64,000 nucleotides of DNA. Source: Hygrophila difformis (Eukaryota > Streptophyta > Magnoliopsida > Lamiales > Acanthaceae). Positions 43,763-55,139 of the stretch are shown here, piece after piece. The translations under genes were made by a program, and so were the position numbers. Where the stretch lies: the NCBI GenBank assembly GCA_030278955.1, contig JAOANR010000004.1, positions 21,398,976 to 21,462,975 of the forward strand, in the 5' to 3' direction. Positions within the stretch are counted from its first letter, which is position 1. Every line of letters begins with the position of its first letter. The notes under the pieces are model-generated. The model was not told the DNA's origin and searched no databases. It saw only the letters and a program-made list of their open reading frames with translations.

Positions 43763-44506
43763 CTTTGAAATTGGAAGCTCCTCAAAGCAACCAAGGACTT
43801 CAATAAAGAAATCTGGATCAGGGGAAACTCAGATCACAGATCTTCCTTATGAGATTCTTGGGAACATTTTGTCGAGGTTGGCATTTGATCACCTTGAAAC
43901 TGTTTTCAACTGCAAATTAATATGCAAGGAATTAGAAGAAGCTACCCACATCCTTCAGTTTTGAAGAGAGCTACTCTTGAAGACTTTTCTATGTGGGGAT
44001 GGGCAACTTTTGACCCAACAAAGATAGAATTCCTTGAAAGTTGCAGAGATGCAGGGAATTGGATGTTCCAATTGCAAGAGGCATTGGGCCTGTTCGTCAG
44101 AATTAAGAATGAACAAGCAGCATTTGATCTCTTGAAGCCTGCCATCTCTGATAATCATCCCCCATCCATTTACATAAAAGCACTTATGCTTTTGAGTAAG
44201 GATGAAATTGATGAGCAGGAGAAAGGAATTTGGCTCTTTGCAACTCTTTGCAAGAATAGGCGAAGACTGAAAGATATCCAGCTTCAAGTCAGGGGATGGC
44301 TATCAATTGAGGATGAATTTATTTCACCGTTTCAACGGCAGCCTAAGAAAATGTTTTGCAATTGTCGGAACTATTATGATAATAATCATAGTCATTTAAG
44401 AAACTTTTATGGAGTTACCACAATTTACTGTATGAGGTGTATAGTCACTGAGCATTGTAACTTGTTCACCAGATTTGGTTTTGAGGGAGAAGTTCCTCCT
44501 CTCTGA
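43763..44506 (+). pseudogene. F-box-like unit 3, frameshifted
   Basis: Acceptor-like TTTTCAATTCTGCTCAG (AG at 43761-43762) precedes ITDLPYEILGNILSRL, an F-box. The frame breaks near 43955 (one base lost) and resumes as PSVLKRATLEDFSMW, matching ALKRVNLEACAMW of unit 2. Later come AAFDLLKPAISDNH and a Cys/His-rich tail (CNCRNYY, YCMRC, EHC) that might bind zinc. Stop TGA 44504-44506. The arrangement (acceptor, F-box, helical segment, short spacer) is the same as in unit 2. Confidence 0.6.
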
Positions 44507-44670
44507 TTAGCACCTGGGAATCGAAGCACTAACTGAATCTTTTAATTTCCTAATACTCGCACGAATTTGATGGATGATGTTTTGAAATGTGTTTTGTTTT
44601 GTACATTCTCTGTCAATGTTACTCTGGTACTATTTCCTTCCTTTAAGCAGATCTAATCAACATTTAAATT
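44507..44670. other. Spacer between F-box units and the diverged Athila-like block
   Basis: About 160 AT-rich bases in which I recognise nothing. The left border of the Athila-like sequence is somewhere here; no LTR end or target duplication is visible. Confidence 0.5.
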
Positions 44671-44673
44671 TTC

Positions 44674-44698
44674 ACATTTAGAGCAAATCTCTAAATGT
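44674..44698. repeat. PPT-like hairpin 1 of the diverged element
   Basis: Perfect 10-nt arms (ACATTTAGAG / CTCTAAATGT) with a CAAAT loop, followed by ATATGGTGAT. Confidence 0.75.
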
Positions 44699-44770
44699 AA
44701 ATATGGTGATATCATGCAAAAATAAGTATAAAGGAGGAAGAATTGGTATTATATCCTATTTTCACACCTT

Positions 44771-44797
44771 CACATTTAGAGCAAAACTCTAAATGTG
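44771..44797. repeat. PPT-like hairpin 2 of the diverged element
   Basis: Perfect 11-nt arms (CACATTTAGAG / CTCTAAATGTG) with a CAAAA loop, followed by AGGATGGTGAT, exactly the motif at this element's PPT/LTR junction (50641-50660). It lies about 45 bases before the acceptor at 44844. Confidence 0.75.
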
Positions 44798-44844
44798 AGG
44801 ATGGTGATTTTGATTTAATCAGTTTCTTTTAATATTTTTTTTAG

Positions 44845-46768
44845 GATCCACATAATGACTTATGAAGAGCTCAAGGTTCGAGGTATTGAGTGAGAAAAGA
44901 AGGAGCAATCATTTTTGAGAAGTAAGAGAACAGCTGATATAGTGAAACATATTCAGAAAAGCGGTGGATGGTTGGGAATGGAAATTTCAACCCCAATCTT
45001 TTATGTCAATCCAGTGATGATTCAGCATATACCCGATAAAGAGAAGGAGTCATTGATGATTGATTTAGAAGAAGCATTCTGGATTAGGATGAGTCATTTT
45101 TGGGAAGATCAAGTGGTTAACCTTATTAATGACAAACATCTCCCTAATGAAATCAGACTCGAAAGACTTCTTGAAAGGGAGAAGAAATGTATAGCTGAAT
45201 GGAACCAGGAATGCTATACAATCATTAACCCGAAGGATCAGATAGGATTGGAGTTGGACTACTTTGATCCTCAACCATTGCCCAAGTATGTGAAACGACT
45301 CACTAAATATTGCTGCAAACTTCAAGAAATTTGGAATGCTCGAGTTTATGATCCTCAACAGGCACTCTCTGCATACATGCCTCCAACATTTTTGAATAAG
45401 AAGGGCCCTATTGAGAAAAATTTCTTGACAAACCTGGCTCTGGACAGAATTATTGATGCTCGGATCAATTTGAGACATGCTCTTGAACCTCATTTTCAGA
45501 AAGCTAAACAAGGCAAGATGGTATGGAAAGATGTTCTTAGAACCATTCAGGAAGCTAGGAATAGCTGGATCAGACACATGAATGAATGGGCTAAGGGGGA
45601 GAATCTGAGGAAAAGAATCCTTAGACCAGGGTTAGAGAGGAAACCTGATGAAGAGTTTCCACAAGAGAATTTTGCTGATTTAATGCCTGAACAGCATACA
45701 TGGGTTAAAGATGCAGAAGAGAGAGAAGCTGAGAGATCAGGGAAGAACAGGAAGCAGAGATCAGATGCAAAACAAACAACACAAAACATAGTCAGGAATA
45801 TATTCAGAGAATCTGTTATTAATGAAGGTCTGGAACCTGTAAAGAATTTCAGGAAGATTTCAGCCCCAACAATAACACCAGCGGATGCAGATCTTCTCAT
45901 TACAGATAGACAAAATAAAGTCATGAAGAGATTACCTCTACCTCTCCAACAAGAAGTGCATGATCTTGTTCAGGTTAGAAAGAAGGAATTCATACAGAAG
46001 TATATTCGATATGACAGTATGTGCAGAGAAAATGCATATAAGGAACATAGAGTTTATACTGATCAAGCACAAGGAAGGATTCAGCAGGTAATCATTGATG
46101 ATTGGGATGCATGGAATGAGAGGTATCTGAATAGAAAGGGAATGAACATGATGCTTAAAGGTCTGGGTAAAGACATCCAAATCAAGAAAGAACCTGAAGA
46201 TGTTAGCACAGATGATGATCTTCAGGCCTTTGTTGATGAAAGTCTCAAGGATTGGAAAAAGAAAGATCAAGAATGGGAAGAATTTATTCAGGCTGAAAAA
46301 GAAAAAGAGAATAAGGGTAAGAAGAAAGTATCCACCCGAAAGAGGAAGCCAGTTACTCCTAAATCGAGTTCTTCAGATGAAGCACCTCTCGTTCTACAAA
46401 CACAAGGAAGAATGAGTAAGGTAAAGAAGCAGGAAGTTGGAAAGACTAGTCAGCCCTCTAAGCAGAGGAAACACAAAGATGAAGTAACATTCAAGGAGGT
46501 TATGGATTCAAAAGTAAGGACTCCAGAAACAAGGAATCTGATGGATGAAAATAAAGAGTCACTACAACCATCTCAGGGAAAGAAGGAAGTTGTTACTTAC
46601 AAAAGGGAAGGAAAGTTGCCCTCTAAGCTGCAGGAGACTAATCCTGAGGAACTTAAGCAGCAAGAACCATCTCTTGAGAAGGTAGTGCAATCAGAAATTG
46701 TCCTTGAGAAGGAAAATCAACAAGAAAAAGAGCCTGAGAAGCCTGTTAAGAAGTATAGAATAAAATGA
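44845..46768 (+). pseudogene. Diverged downstream ORF, segment 1
   Basis: The acceptor TTTTTTTTTAG (AG 44843-44844) is followed by GATCCACATAATGA, similar to GGATCAACTCATTATAGA at exon 2 of the array. The homologous frame is broken by TGA shortly after (about 44891-44893), then runs open to TGA 46766-46768 for about 620 codons. Trp- and Arg-rich motifs, RKRILRPG and a basic KKKVSTRKRKP stretch correspond to segment 1 and the nuclear-signal region of segment 2 in the array, with no stop between them. Probably a dead copy of the same protein family. Confidence 0.65.
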
Positions 46769-48113
46769 TGGCTAGAAAGTCATGGTATGTGGTACAAGAC
46801 ACCAGCTCTGATGAAGAGAAGGTTGAACCAACTCTGGGAGTAGTACCTTATACAGGCTGGAGCCCACTCCTTATAGCAATCTGGAAGTGGGAGACATTGA
46901 TCCAGAAGGCTGGAAAGCATGTATTGATGAACATCAATCTGACGCACAAGAATCAATTCATCCAAACACTGAACTTCAACAGATTCAGGTCAGTACAGAG
47001 AATGATTTGGAAAGACAGGCTGAAGATCAACAAGCTCAAGTTAACAAAGCTTTTATCCAAAGTCAGATCAACTTAGATGGATCTCCAGAAAAAGAAGTTG
47101 ATCAAGAAACCTTTGAACATCCCGCTAAGGAAGCTGGTAATCTTTCTAAAGTGACAGATCAATTAAGAACGGATTCACCACCAGCACAGAATACTGATGA
47201 TCAAGAATTCTTGGATCAAATTAATGAATTGATGGAAAATACAATTTAAGAAGGATTTTCCAAAGATCTGCAAGATTTTGATGACTTGAACTTGTATGGA
47301 ACTACTGTGGGAAACATGACCTTGTCTTTGGAAGGATTAATTAAAAATTTTAGAAAATTGGCCAGAGAAGGAGGGAATAAACATACTTCAGTGGAACAAG
47401 CAAATGAATATGCAGCTAAGCTTGAGCTAGAATTGGAGAAAGTTAAACAGAAAATGAATTCTGAGGAAACATTGGAGCCATCTCCATTAGCACTCCAAGT
47501 TTATAGAGAAGTGGTTCAGAGAAATGAGATCCAAGAGAATCAACAGACAATTGTTGGGAATCAAATAAATCAATGGGTTCTTCCATCTCAAATCAAGAAT
47601 GAAGTAGCTCAAAGAGCAGTTTCTAGGATGAATGATCCTGATTGGATTGCAGAACAGAAGAAGAAAGCAGAAGAGCATTTTGGAATTCAGGAAAGTAATG
47701 ATTCAGAACCCCCTGCTGTCTTGCTTTTGTTGAATGAACCTATACAGGATGAGCCCACAGAAACTCTGAACCAGCATAGTTTAGAGGTCACTGAGAAGAT
47801 AGATACCAGCACATCATTAATTCACGAGTCAGGCATAATTAATCTTCAACATAATGAAACTGAGGAAGTTCATGAAGAAAATCCAGAACCTGTTCAAGAC
47901 GAGAATCCAGAACAAGTTCAAGAAGAGAATGTAGAACCTGCTCAAGAAGGAAATCAGTCAGAAGAAGAAGGAAATGAAAATGTTGGGAATGAGCAGGATG
48001 AAGCACAAGAGTCCGAGGGAAGTGAATCAGATACTTCTAAAGGATCTTCACCAGGAAAAGAAGTCCCAGAGCTGTTACCTTTAGTTATTGGGGAAAGAAT
48101 AGTCCAAAAGTGA
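46769..48113 (+). pseudogene. Diverged downstream ORF, segment 2 (acidic/coiled-coil linker)
   Basis: After a frame change near 46770-46890 the frame continues to TGA 48111-48113 with one in-frame TAA at 47247-47249. Composition is Glu/Gln/Asn-rich with a Glu/Lys helix (LELELEKVKQKMN) and a repetitive acidic end (PEPVQDENPEQVQEEN style). The acidic tail before the next domain parallels the end of segment 2 in the array. No function recognised. Confidence 0.6.
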
Positions 48114-48790
48114 GGTTATCAATCCCTGATAGCATTGAAAAGAAGACTGAATTCACTGAGGAAGAAATCAAGGTTAAGTTTAATGGAAGAAAAGAAGCAT
48201 TAGAGAATTACTTGAGAATGTCCAAGATGATTGTTCCAGACAAAGGATTTCATCCTAAGTGCTTGAATCATAAGTGTATTAATTACTGGAGAAGGATCAA
48301 TGAATGGGACATCTTCATGAGGCATAACAACAAATGTGGTTATGTGGAATTGACCAGGGAGTTCTATGCTAATTTTGATATAGAGGCTGAAACAACATGG
48401 ATTATGGGTAAAACAGTGCAAGTCACTGTGGAGACTCTGAATAATTATATACAGGCACCTCTGCTGGAACAGCTGGAAGTCAGGTCTGAAGTTCTCTTAA
48501 GGAAGAAGACTCAAGGAAATATGCTTACCAATGCTAGGAAAATGGCATTAGGATTCTGTTCAACACACAGAGGAACTGAGCAGAATAAGATTCCCTTAAT
48601 GAATTTGAAACCTGAGTACTTGCCAACACTTGATTTCTATTATTCAAAGCTCGGCCCACTACTAACTTCCAAGGGCCTTCTGCTGGAACTTTTGAGGGAT
48701 TTTCTTTACAATGGTCAGGAAGAAAGTGCAGTGCTGCACATCATGTACTCAGTGTCATTAAGTAAAGAGTTGAAGAAGATGCAACATTAG
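48060..48790 (+). pseudogene. Diverged downstream ORF, segment 3: plant-transposon-protein-like domain
   Basis: This frame overlaps the previous one and can be read from about 48060, where FSYWGKNS matches SADYWANS at the start of segment 3 in the array. It continues with VPDKGFHPKCLN, LTREFYANF and TLNNYI, and stops at TAG 48788-48790. The stop interrupts a region matching YPNLIRRISEAQGV of the array, which resumes immediately after it. Confidence 0.7.
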
Positions 48791-49600
48791 CCTACCCAAA
48801 TCTTAAAAAACAGAAGGCTTTGTGAAAAACAAGGAGTGTCAATGACACCATTTTTAGCAGAGATCATAAAGATAGATCCTCCTATCCCATTGCCAGTAGA
48901 CACCTTAAGGGGAGAATTGGTTTACCAAATGCCAGATCTAGAGGAACAAACTTCTGAAGGATCAGGATCGAAAGTACCATCTCATAAGGCGAAACGACTC
49001 AAGCTTCCTACAAAATCAAAATCATCTCAGTTTAGAGCTGCAGTGAAAAGGACAAAGATTTCAGCAGCATCTCCTGCATTGAATCCTATTCCTGAAGATG
49101 AGGAGTTCGAGAATACTTCTGCACCATCTCAGCCTTTGAGACAACCGATAAGGAACACAGTGTCTGTGGATGAATCCCAGAATATAAGTACTTCAATCCA
49201 AAGTTTTGCACAGTCCATGGAGATGTTAATGAAAACTATGTCGGAAGACAAGCACATTCAAAGGGAGATAGAACAGAAAAGGATTGAACTTGAGCACACC
49301 AGGATTCAAACTGAAGAGAAACTCAGGGAAGAAGAGATGGACAGACAGGAAAAGATAAGGAAGGAAGAATGGGATAGGCAAGAAAGAATGAGAAAGGAGG
49401 AAATGGAAAGATTCGAAAGATTAAGGAAAGAAGAACTTGAGGAAATAAGACAGGAACGAGAAAGGGAGATAGAGCTAAGGAGGCATGAGCAGCAAAATAG
49501 TATAAGATTGGTGGACATCCTTGCCAACTTAGTTTCAGACTTGAAGAAGCCACCATCAATGCCACCAAAAGACCCAGGCAGTGATGCAGGTCCATCCTGA
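48791..49600 (+). pseudogene. Diverged downstream ORF, C-terminal segment
   Basis: Same frame as the preceding segment beyond its TAG. ILKNRRLCEKQGV continues the homology, then a Pro/Ser-rich linker, then a Glu/Arg/Lys coiled coil (EEMDRQEKIRKEEWDRQER type) and a Pro-rich end at TGA 49598-49600. It matches the coiled-coil tail of the array ORF (2460-2708). Confidence 0.65.
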
Positions 49601-50640
49601 GATCACAGGGGAATTTTCTGTAACCTTCTTTTCCTTTTGTTTATTGCTTTCTTTCTACTGTTCTCTTCGTTTTCATTTCTTTCTCAAAGCATGAATTTGA
49701 TTTAGGATAGAATAAATGTGAGAGTTACTTTGTGAGATTGAATTCTAAGTATAAAACCAGAAACTCAAGTGGGGTGGAAAACTAGTGAAGAAGTAGAAGA
49801 CTAGTCTAATTGGCTGACCACAGAAACATTTACTTTATAGACTCTGACTGCATGCAGAGCCGCTCTTGAAAACTATTTAGAGCTGTGAATTTTAAGATTG
49901 ATTGATGTCATTACTGGATAAATAGTTTGAAGATTTTGTGATTGTATTGACTTTAGTGATTTGCATACCATAAACAACAATTGTACTAAAGTTAGAAGAA
50001 TTGATCCAATCTAGTCTCTCTTAGAAGATGAGTGTGCATATTAAGTGAAGTATGAGTCCAAAGACAAAAACAAGGGAAACTTCAGAAACAAACGTGGTAA
50101 AATAATGTGGATATAAGTAGCTGGCACAACCACCCCTCTGACTTATGATTTGAAGAACTCTAAAAGAGCAAAGTCAAGGGTAGGGGAGTTGAAGTTTCAT
50201 CTGCAATGTCAGGTCATGCGACTCCTCTTAATAATGTGAAACCGAGCTATTGAAAGCCACGAAAAGCCACCCCTTGAAAAAAAAAGTGATGATAAAAATA
50301 TATATTCTCTCATTTTGTTTTTGGCTAAGGATTCAGAAGCGCAAGGTATGCACATAAGTCGGACAGGATTGAGCGTGAGAAGAGAAATTTGACTAACTGA
50401 AGGGTGGAACAATGGTTCACAGAAATGCAAATCACTTTTCTTAATGCTTTTATGAAGTCTGGGCAATCTAAAAGTCAGGTATGAAGCATCAATCAGTTTG
50501 AAGAGTTGAGCTTGAAATAGTTGGAAAAGAGAAGGTAATGATCCAGGAAAAGTCTTACATGAACATTTAATCTTGGAAGCCACAAATTGGACTTGTTCTT
50601 TGAAACTTTACAAGTTTCTTACCACTTGAGGACAAGTGGT
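49601..50640 (+). other. 3' noncoding region of the diverged element
   Basis: About 1 kb of AT-rich sequence without coding potential. A small hairpin (CCACTTG / CAAGTGG) lies at about 50621-50638, just before the polypurine tract. Confidence 0.6.
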
Positions 50641-50657
50641 TCTAAATGTGAGGATGG
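50641..50657 (+). other. Polypurine tract of the diverged element
   Basis: TCTAAATGTGAGGATGG directly precedes LTR start TGATGACAG. It is the same motif as the array PPT. Confidence 0.7.
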
Positions 50658-51224
50658 TGATGACAGTCGTTCATAACTGTCATTTGCGTCCAATTTAGTG
50701 TCTTGATGATGATATTTTGTTCATGTTTCATAAGTTTTCAATGAATAATCGGAGAAGATATGAAAGATTTTTGGAAAAAATCAAGAATGTGAAGAAATTG
50801 GAAATTTCATAAAAATGGTTTGAAATTCTTAGATTTTATTATAAGTCTCGCACGCTATGTTCTGATCTGATTCTCGCTTTGTCACTCTGCAGGAAAGCTA
50901 AGCTGAAACATCGCGAGGAAAGAGAAGAAATGGTGCGAGGTCTTAAAGGAGAAATCAGGACAGATCTAAGGAAAAATGTTCAGAGGCTGAAGTCTACGCG
51001 AGGATCATTTGACATCGCGTGAGAAGGAAGTCTGTACAAGCTAAGAAGCTGAAAGAGTCATGGCGAGAAGAAGTTTGCTTGAAGAAGAGTGTGAAGTCTT
51101 GCCTTGATGAGAAAGATAACTTCATTTTGACTCACGCTTTGAAGGAACTGAGCCAAGGCGTGAGGCGAGCTATTCTGAAGCGAGCGGTTATTTTCCAGGC
51201 GGAAGGGAGTTACCCGTGCACATC

Positions 51225-51233
51225 TATAAATAG
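51225..51233 (+). promoter_or_regulatory. TATA box of the diverged Athila-like LTR
   Basis: TATAAATAG about 570 bases into the LTR. Start site expected near 51255. No AATTCGAATT cluster lies upstream in this family. Confidence 0.65.
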
Positions 51234-53661
51234 ATCCCTTGGGAGATCAGCTCAAACAACTGGAGGACGAAGAGAATAGCTCATTTTTACTCTCCCGTTC
51301 ATTTTTAGAATTCAGTAGGTAGGTTAGCTAGGGTTTACTTTTCTGCATTTTAATTCATGTTCTTCAGATTTGTAATTTCATATTTCGCAGTTAGATTTCA
51401 TCGAATTATGTTAGTAGATTAGTTTTGAGAATACTCTGGAAGGAGGATTTGCTATCGGAATGCTTTTGTTCATCCGTATTGACGTTCGCCATCTTGTTTT
51501 CCGACTTCTTCGATCAAATTCGCGATATTCTGATTTCAAAAAGATTTCCAGGTGTATTCGTTTTTATTTTCTTTGCAATTCATGATATATGAAGGAAGAT
51601 TGAACCTGTGATTTGTTGTTTTCAACTTTGAGTTGCAATCTTGAATGGTTATTTGGATTTGGTATTCTTTAATTCTGCTTGAGAGTGATATAAACCTCAT
51701 CTTAAATGATTGTCTTGAGAATTCAGGAAGATAGTCAAATTTGCAGATTCAAGATTGAATCAGTAATCTGTTTGCCGATAATTCTTAGGAATTCTGAATA
51801 TTATTATCGAGTTAGGTATTATCTTGGCAGAATTATTGAATTCATGAAAGTTCAACTGTTAAGTATCCTTAGATCTAAATTCTCAATGCTATTTCCAAAG
51901 ATTAGTGTTTAGGATCATTCGAAGTTCCTAAGGACCTATGCAGTGTTAAACATGGTGTGATAATCCTTAAGAATTCAATATTCTGAATACCTAACTTTTC
52001 AAGCAGAGATTTTCTATTCACCTTCATATAAGGATTTAACCTCGCTGCAGTCTTTAAAAGATGACGCGAGGAATTATCCTACAATTTACTCTTAAACAAG
52101 TTATTTCAAGACTCTCGCAATGTCATTTTGACAAAGCGAGAGAATTATCTTGATATAGCGTCAGAACTGGTTCCTATCTTTAGGAAGCCAGGAATTCATT
52201 TCTTATAAGTATATAACTCTTATTCTATAAACGGGAATTGAGTAATCTCGCCGCATTCTTCCAGATTATACTGCGAGGGATTCAATTCTCTGTATAAACT
52301 AAATCTGAGGAACATTCTTTGAATAATAGCTCCCTCCACGCTGTACAGATATAGCGCGCGGAAACATAGAATGTTCATAGTTTGAAACCCAAGATAGTTA
52401 CTGCGAGCTGCCTTGGACATCTATTTTGCAGAATTATTTCTCAAATCTTTTTCATAGGAAGAAATTTCCTAATTCTGTCTAGCTCCTACTTTATATTCTT
52501 GGAGCACCCTAGCATTTTGATTAAGAGGATACGGAACCCTCACCGTTTCTTAATACATATATTACTACTTATATCTATGATATTTTGGGATATTTCCCAG
52601 ATTATGTGGAGTATTCCTACTTCTTAATACAAATTCACATTTCATATCTGAAATTCACAAATTATTACTTTCACTGACACATTGAGGGGGAAGATGATAT
52701 AAGTTTCCTCAAAACATCTTTTACTCAGGATCATTAAGAACAAACTTGTTCTTAAGTTGGATATCTAGTACCTGTCTTCTAAAAGGGAAAGATATTTCAA
52801 AAGCCATCTTTTGTCCTAATAATTAATGAGAATTTGGAAGAGTTAACTTCCAGGGTTTATAGTTCTATGATTCTTAAATCATATGCTATGAATAGGAGGT
52901 TAAGCAACTTGCTAAATTTCATTAATCCAGAGTTAAGTCATGGGTATTTAGAATTGTTAACAGAGAATTCTTATGCTAAATACATCTGTATGAATCTGAG
53001 TAGTCCGTATAAGTCAAGGATTTTGAATAGCAATTTCATCTTGATATACTTACAGGACTATTATTTCTTACAAATAATTGAAGGAATTACTCTGAGAAGC
53101 TAAGGCTTGTGTAACCATTGGATGATAGATTTAAATACCAGCTTTTTCATTTCTTGTAGAGGACATCCAATATAGGGGCATAAGATACTTATCAAATCTC
53201 AGAGTAATAAAGAGAATAACTTCAAGTTCAGATGAATGCATGATGATTTAGATATGACCTTGAGTTTTCAATGACTTAATCTGAATCCGGAAGAAACAGA
53301 TTAAGTGATAATTCTAAAAGCTGTTGCTAAGAAATGAGTCTGACTGATCATTCCTTAGTAATTGTATCCCATAATTTCAGTGCTTTTAAATGTCATGACA
53401 CTGGATCACCAGTACTTGTCTTGGGAAAGTGATCAAAGACATGAAGTATTGATTAACTTGCATAAAGGATTTTTCTTATCTCAATGAGTTCTCGCTTTAT
53501 TGCTGAACATAGAAGTATGATTGCTTAATCATATTCTTATTTTGTTTAATTGTCTTAGAGTCCACTTTATCTTCTAATCCATGAATCCATAACTACACTC
53601 ATTCCATTCATTTTACTTTTTAATAGCGCTTTCTATATTTCTTTTATAGCTTTCCATGCAT

Positions 53662-53687
53662 TTACATAAAAGTGCACTTTTATGTAA
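53662..53687. repeat. Perfect 26-nt palindrome at the SINE-like border
   Basis: The 26 bases equal their own reverse complement (core AAAAGTGCACTTTT). It abuts the tail of the SINE-like sequence. Confidence 0.85.
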
Positions 53688-53875
53688 CAACCCTACCCCG
53701 GGCTGGGCCTGCAGACCATGCACCCCAACCCCTCCCCATGTGTGCCTTCCAGGCCTCCAGCCAAGTACCCCATGGTGGGTTGTTGGAGGTGGGATTTGAA
53801 CACCCAACCTCCCCTTTAACAACCTTACCTCAATTCAGCATTTATTCATTAGACAACACCATTACACCATCCATA
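53684..53875 (-). mobile_element. tRNA-derived SINE-like element
   Basis: On the minus strand TGGTGTAATGGTGTTG (53869-53854) resembles a pol III A box and GTGTTCAAATCCC (53803-53791) a B box, about 66 nt apart. A GC-rich unique body follows and ends in GTTGTTACAT. Its base composition is unlike the AT-rich LTR around it, which supports an insertion. It does not fold as a tRNA cloverleaf. Target duplications were not recognised. Alternatively a tRNA-like patch of another repeat. Confidence 0.45.
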
Positions 53876-54103
53876 AACCAGAGGAGATACTAAGTTCTAG
53901 AATCTGTAATTCTATTAAAACACTTCTATCGTGTAACTCTCCAGAGAACGATCCCGACAATTAGAAATAAATACTGCAAGCTTGATACCGTGCGCTTTCG
54001 GTAGGCAGATCAGGCATACTCTTGAGCAATCCTATGAGATTTATAGTATAAAGAGAGTCGAGAGATATGTAGCAGGTCCGCGCCCTCAAAGCTTCAATGA
54101 GAC

Positions 54104-54729
54104 ACGAGATACTTGAGATATATGGTTGTGGCGTCCTCTTCTTAGTTAACGGGAGAAAATTTGAATGCCTTAAATTTTTATTTATTTATGTCTTTAATTA
54201 TGCAATTTAAATTAAGTCTTCAAACTTATGCTTATGCCTTAAATCATTATTTTTAAATTAAATTGGTTATGAGAAATTATGGATTTATTGTTGTCTAAAC
54301 ATGCATGCTATAATGAATTTTTGAAATTTAATAATTAAACACCCCTTTATTGCTATGCTAGGAATTGTCTTACTCAGTATTATTTAATACTGATAAATGT
54401 TGTTTATGTTTTTCCTATGACAGAGTATGAAGCATGAGCATACATCCGGGGGATTTATTTTGGACATTTTATTAATTTATGCATGATACTGCATACGGGC
54501 CTGTTAACCCGTGTTTTGGCCATGTCGGCCCTGTATTTAAATTCCGCTGCATAAACTTATATATTTTTTCGCTGCGTACACTTGATATGGATGATTATTA
54601 TTTTTAAGTAAAAGTACTTCCGGACTTGGTTGTTTTAAATTATTTTATACCATTAGCGTTGCATCTCTCAAGTGAGCTCGAATGAAGTCGTATCTTGCTT
54701 GGGAGGTGTGGCGGTGGCGGGGTGTTACA
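54104..54729 (+). repeat. 5' LTR remnant of element B
   Basis: Matches the end of B's 3' LTR from GATACTTGAGATATATGG onward (54107 against 63104) and finishes at GGTGTTACA just before the primer site. About 2.3 kb of its left part is missing, so it has no promoter. It holds the uninterrupted version of the site where element C inserted in the 3' LTR. Confidence 0.8.
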
Positions 54730-54732
54730 AGT

Positions 54733-54744
54733 TGGTATCAGAGC
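54733..54744 (+). other. Initiator-Met tRNA primer-binding site of element B
   Basis: TGGTATCAGAGC three bases after the LTR end, the usual plant Ty3/copia iMet primer site. Confidence 0.9.
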
Positions 54745-55139
54745 CCGGAATATTTTTAAAGCTACTATTATTATTTTTAAACCATTATTTTAAAACTAGT
54801 ATTATTTTTAAACTTATTATTTTTAAATCCACTAATATTATCTTTGAACCCAAGTTTTGGCCCAATCACTTTACTTCCCAAACTTTTGGAGCCCAAAATT
54901 TTTAGTCCAAAATTAGCCCAATAGTTTAAACCAAAGATTTATTAAATTTTGGCCAATATAGAGGCCCAACTTTTAAATTATTATTATCCATGAAGTAATT
55001 ATTATTTTTAAACACATGGGTAAAAATTAAATTTAAATTGGGGGGATTGCATATGCATACATGCATGTAGATTTAAATTTTTGCATCTCCTAATTCTACA
55101 CTTGACGTGTTCGAACTCTAACCTACTTGTTGATACTAG
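54745..55139 (+). other. Leader of element B
   Basis: AT-rich leader with recurring ATTATTTTTAAA stretches. It ends in CTTGTTGATACTAG, an acceptor-like site directly before the ATG of the leader ORF. Confidence 0.5.

Larger units (their letters stand above)
44671..54103 (+). mobile_element. Diverged Athila-like element: 3' ORF block plus LTR, 5' part missing
   Basis: The order hairpins, 3' splice site, downstream ORF segments, noncoding tail, polypurine tract and long LTR matches the 3' half of the 36-kb array, but in the opposite orientation and diverged to short motif similarity. No gag or pol is present. The LTR region near 53941-54001 (CCAG-GAACGATCC and CCGTGCGCTTTCGG) matches the U5 region of the array LTRs near 14356-14421, which confirms the family link. 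Confidence 0.75.
50658..54103 (+). repeat. 3' LTR of the diverged Athila-like element, right end truncated
   Basis: Begins TGATGACAG after the polypurine tract. TATA box at 51225-51233. Sequence near 53941-54001 matches the array U5, so the LTR reaches at least there. No primer site or clear terminus appears before element B sequence starts around 54104, so the last few hundred bases are missing. A SINE-like insert lies at 53684-53875. No coding sequence supported. Confidence 0.7.

Noticed and set aside
53791..53869. A functional tRNA gene
   Set aside because: A- and B-box-like motifs are present but acceptor and anticodon stems do not pair, and the spacing is too long for a normal tRNA.
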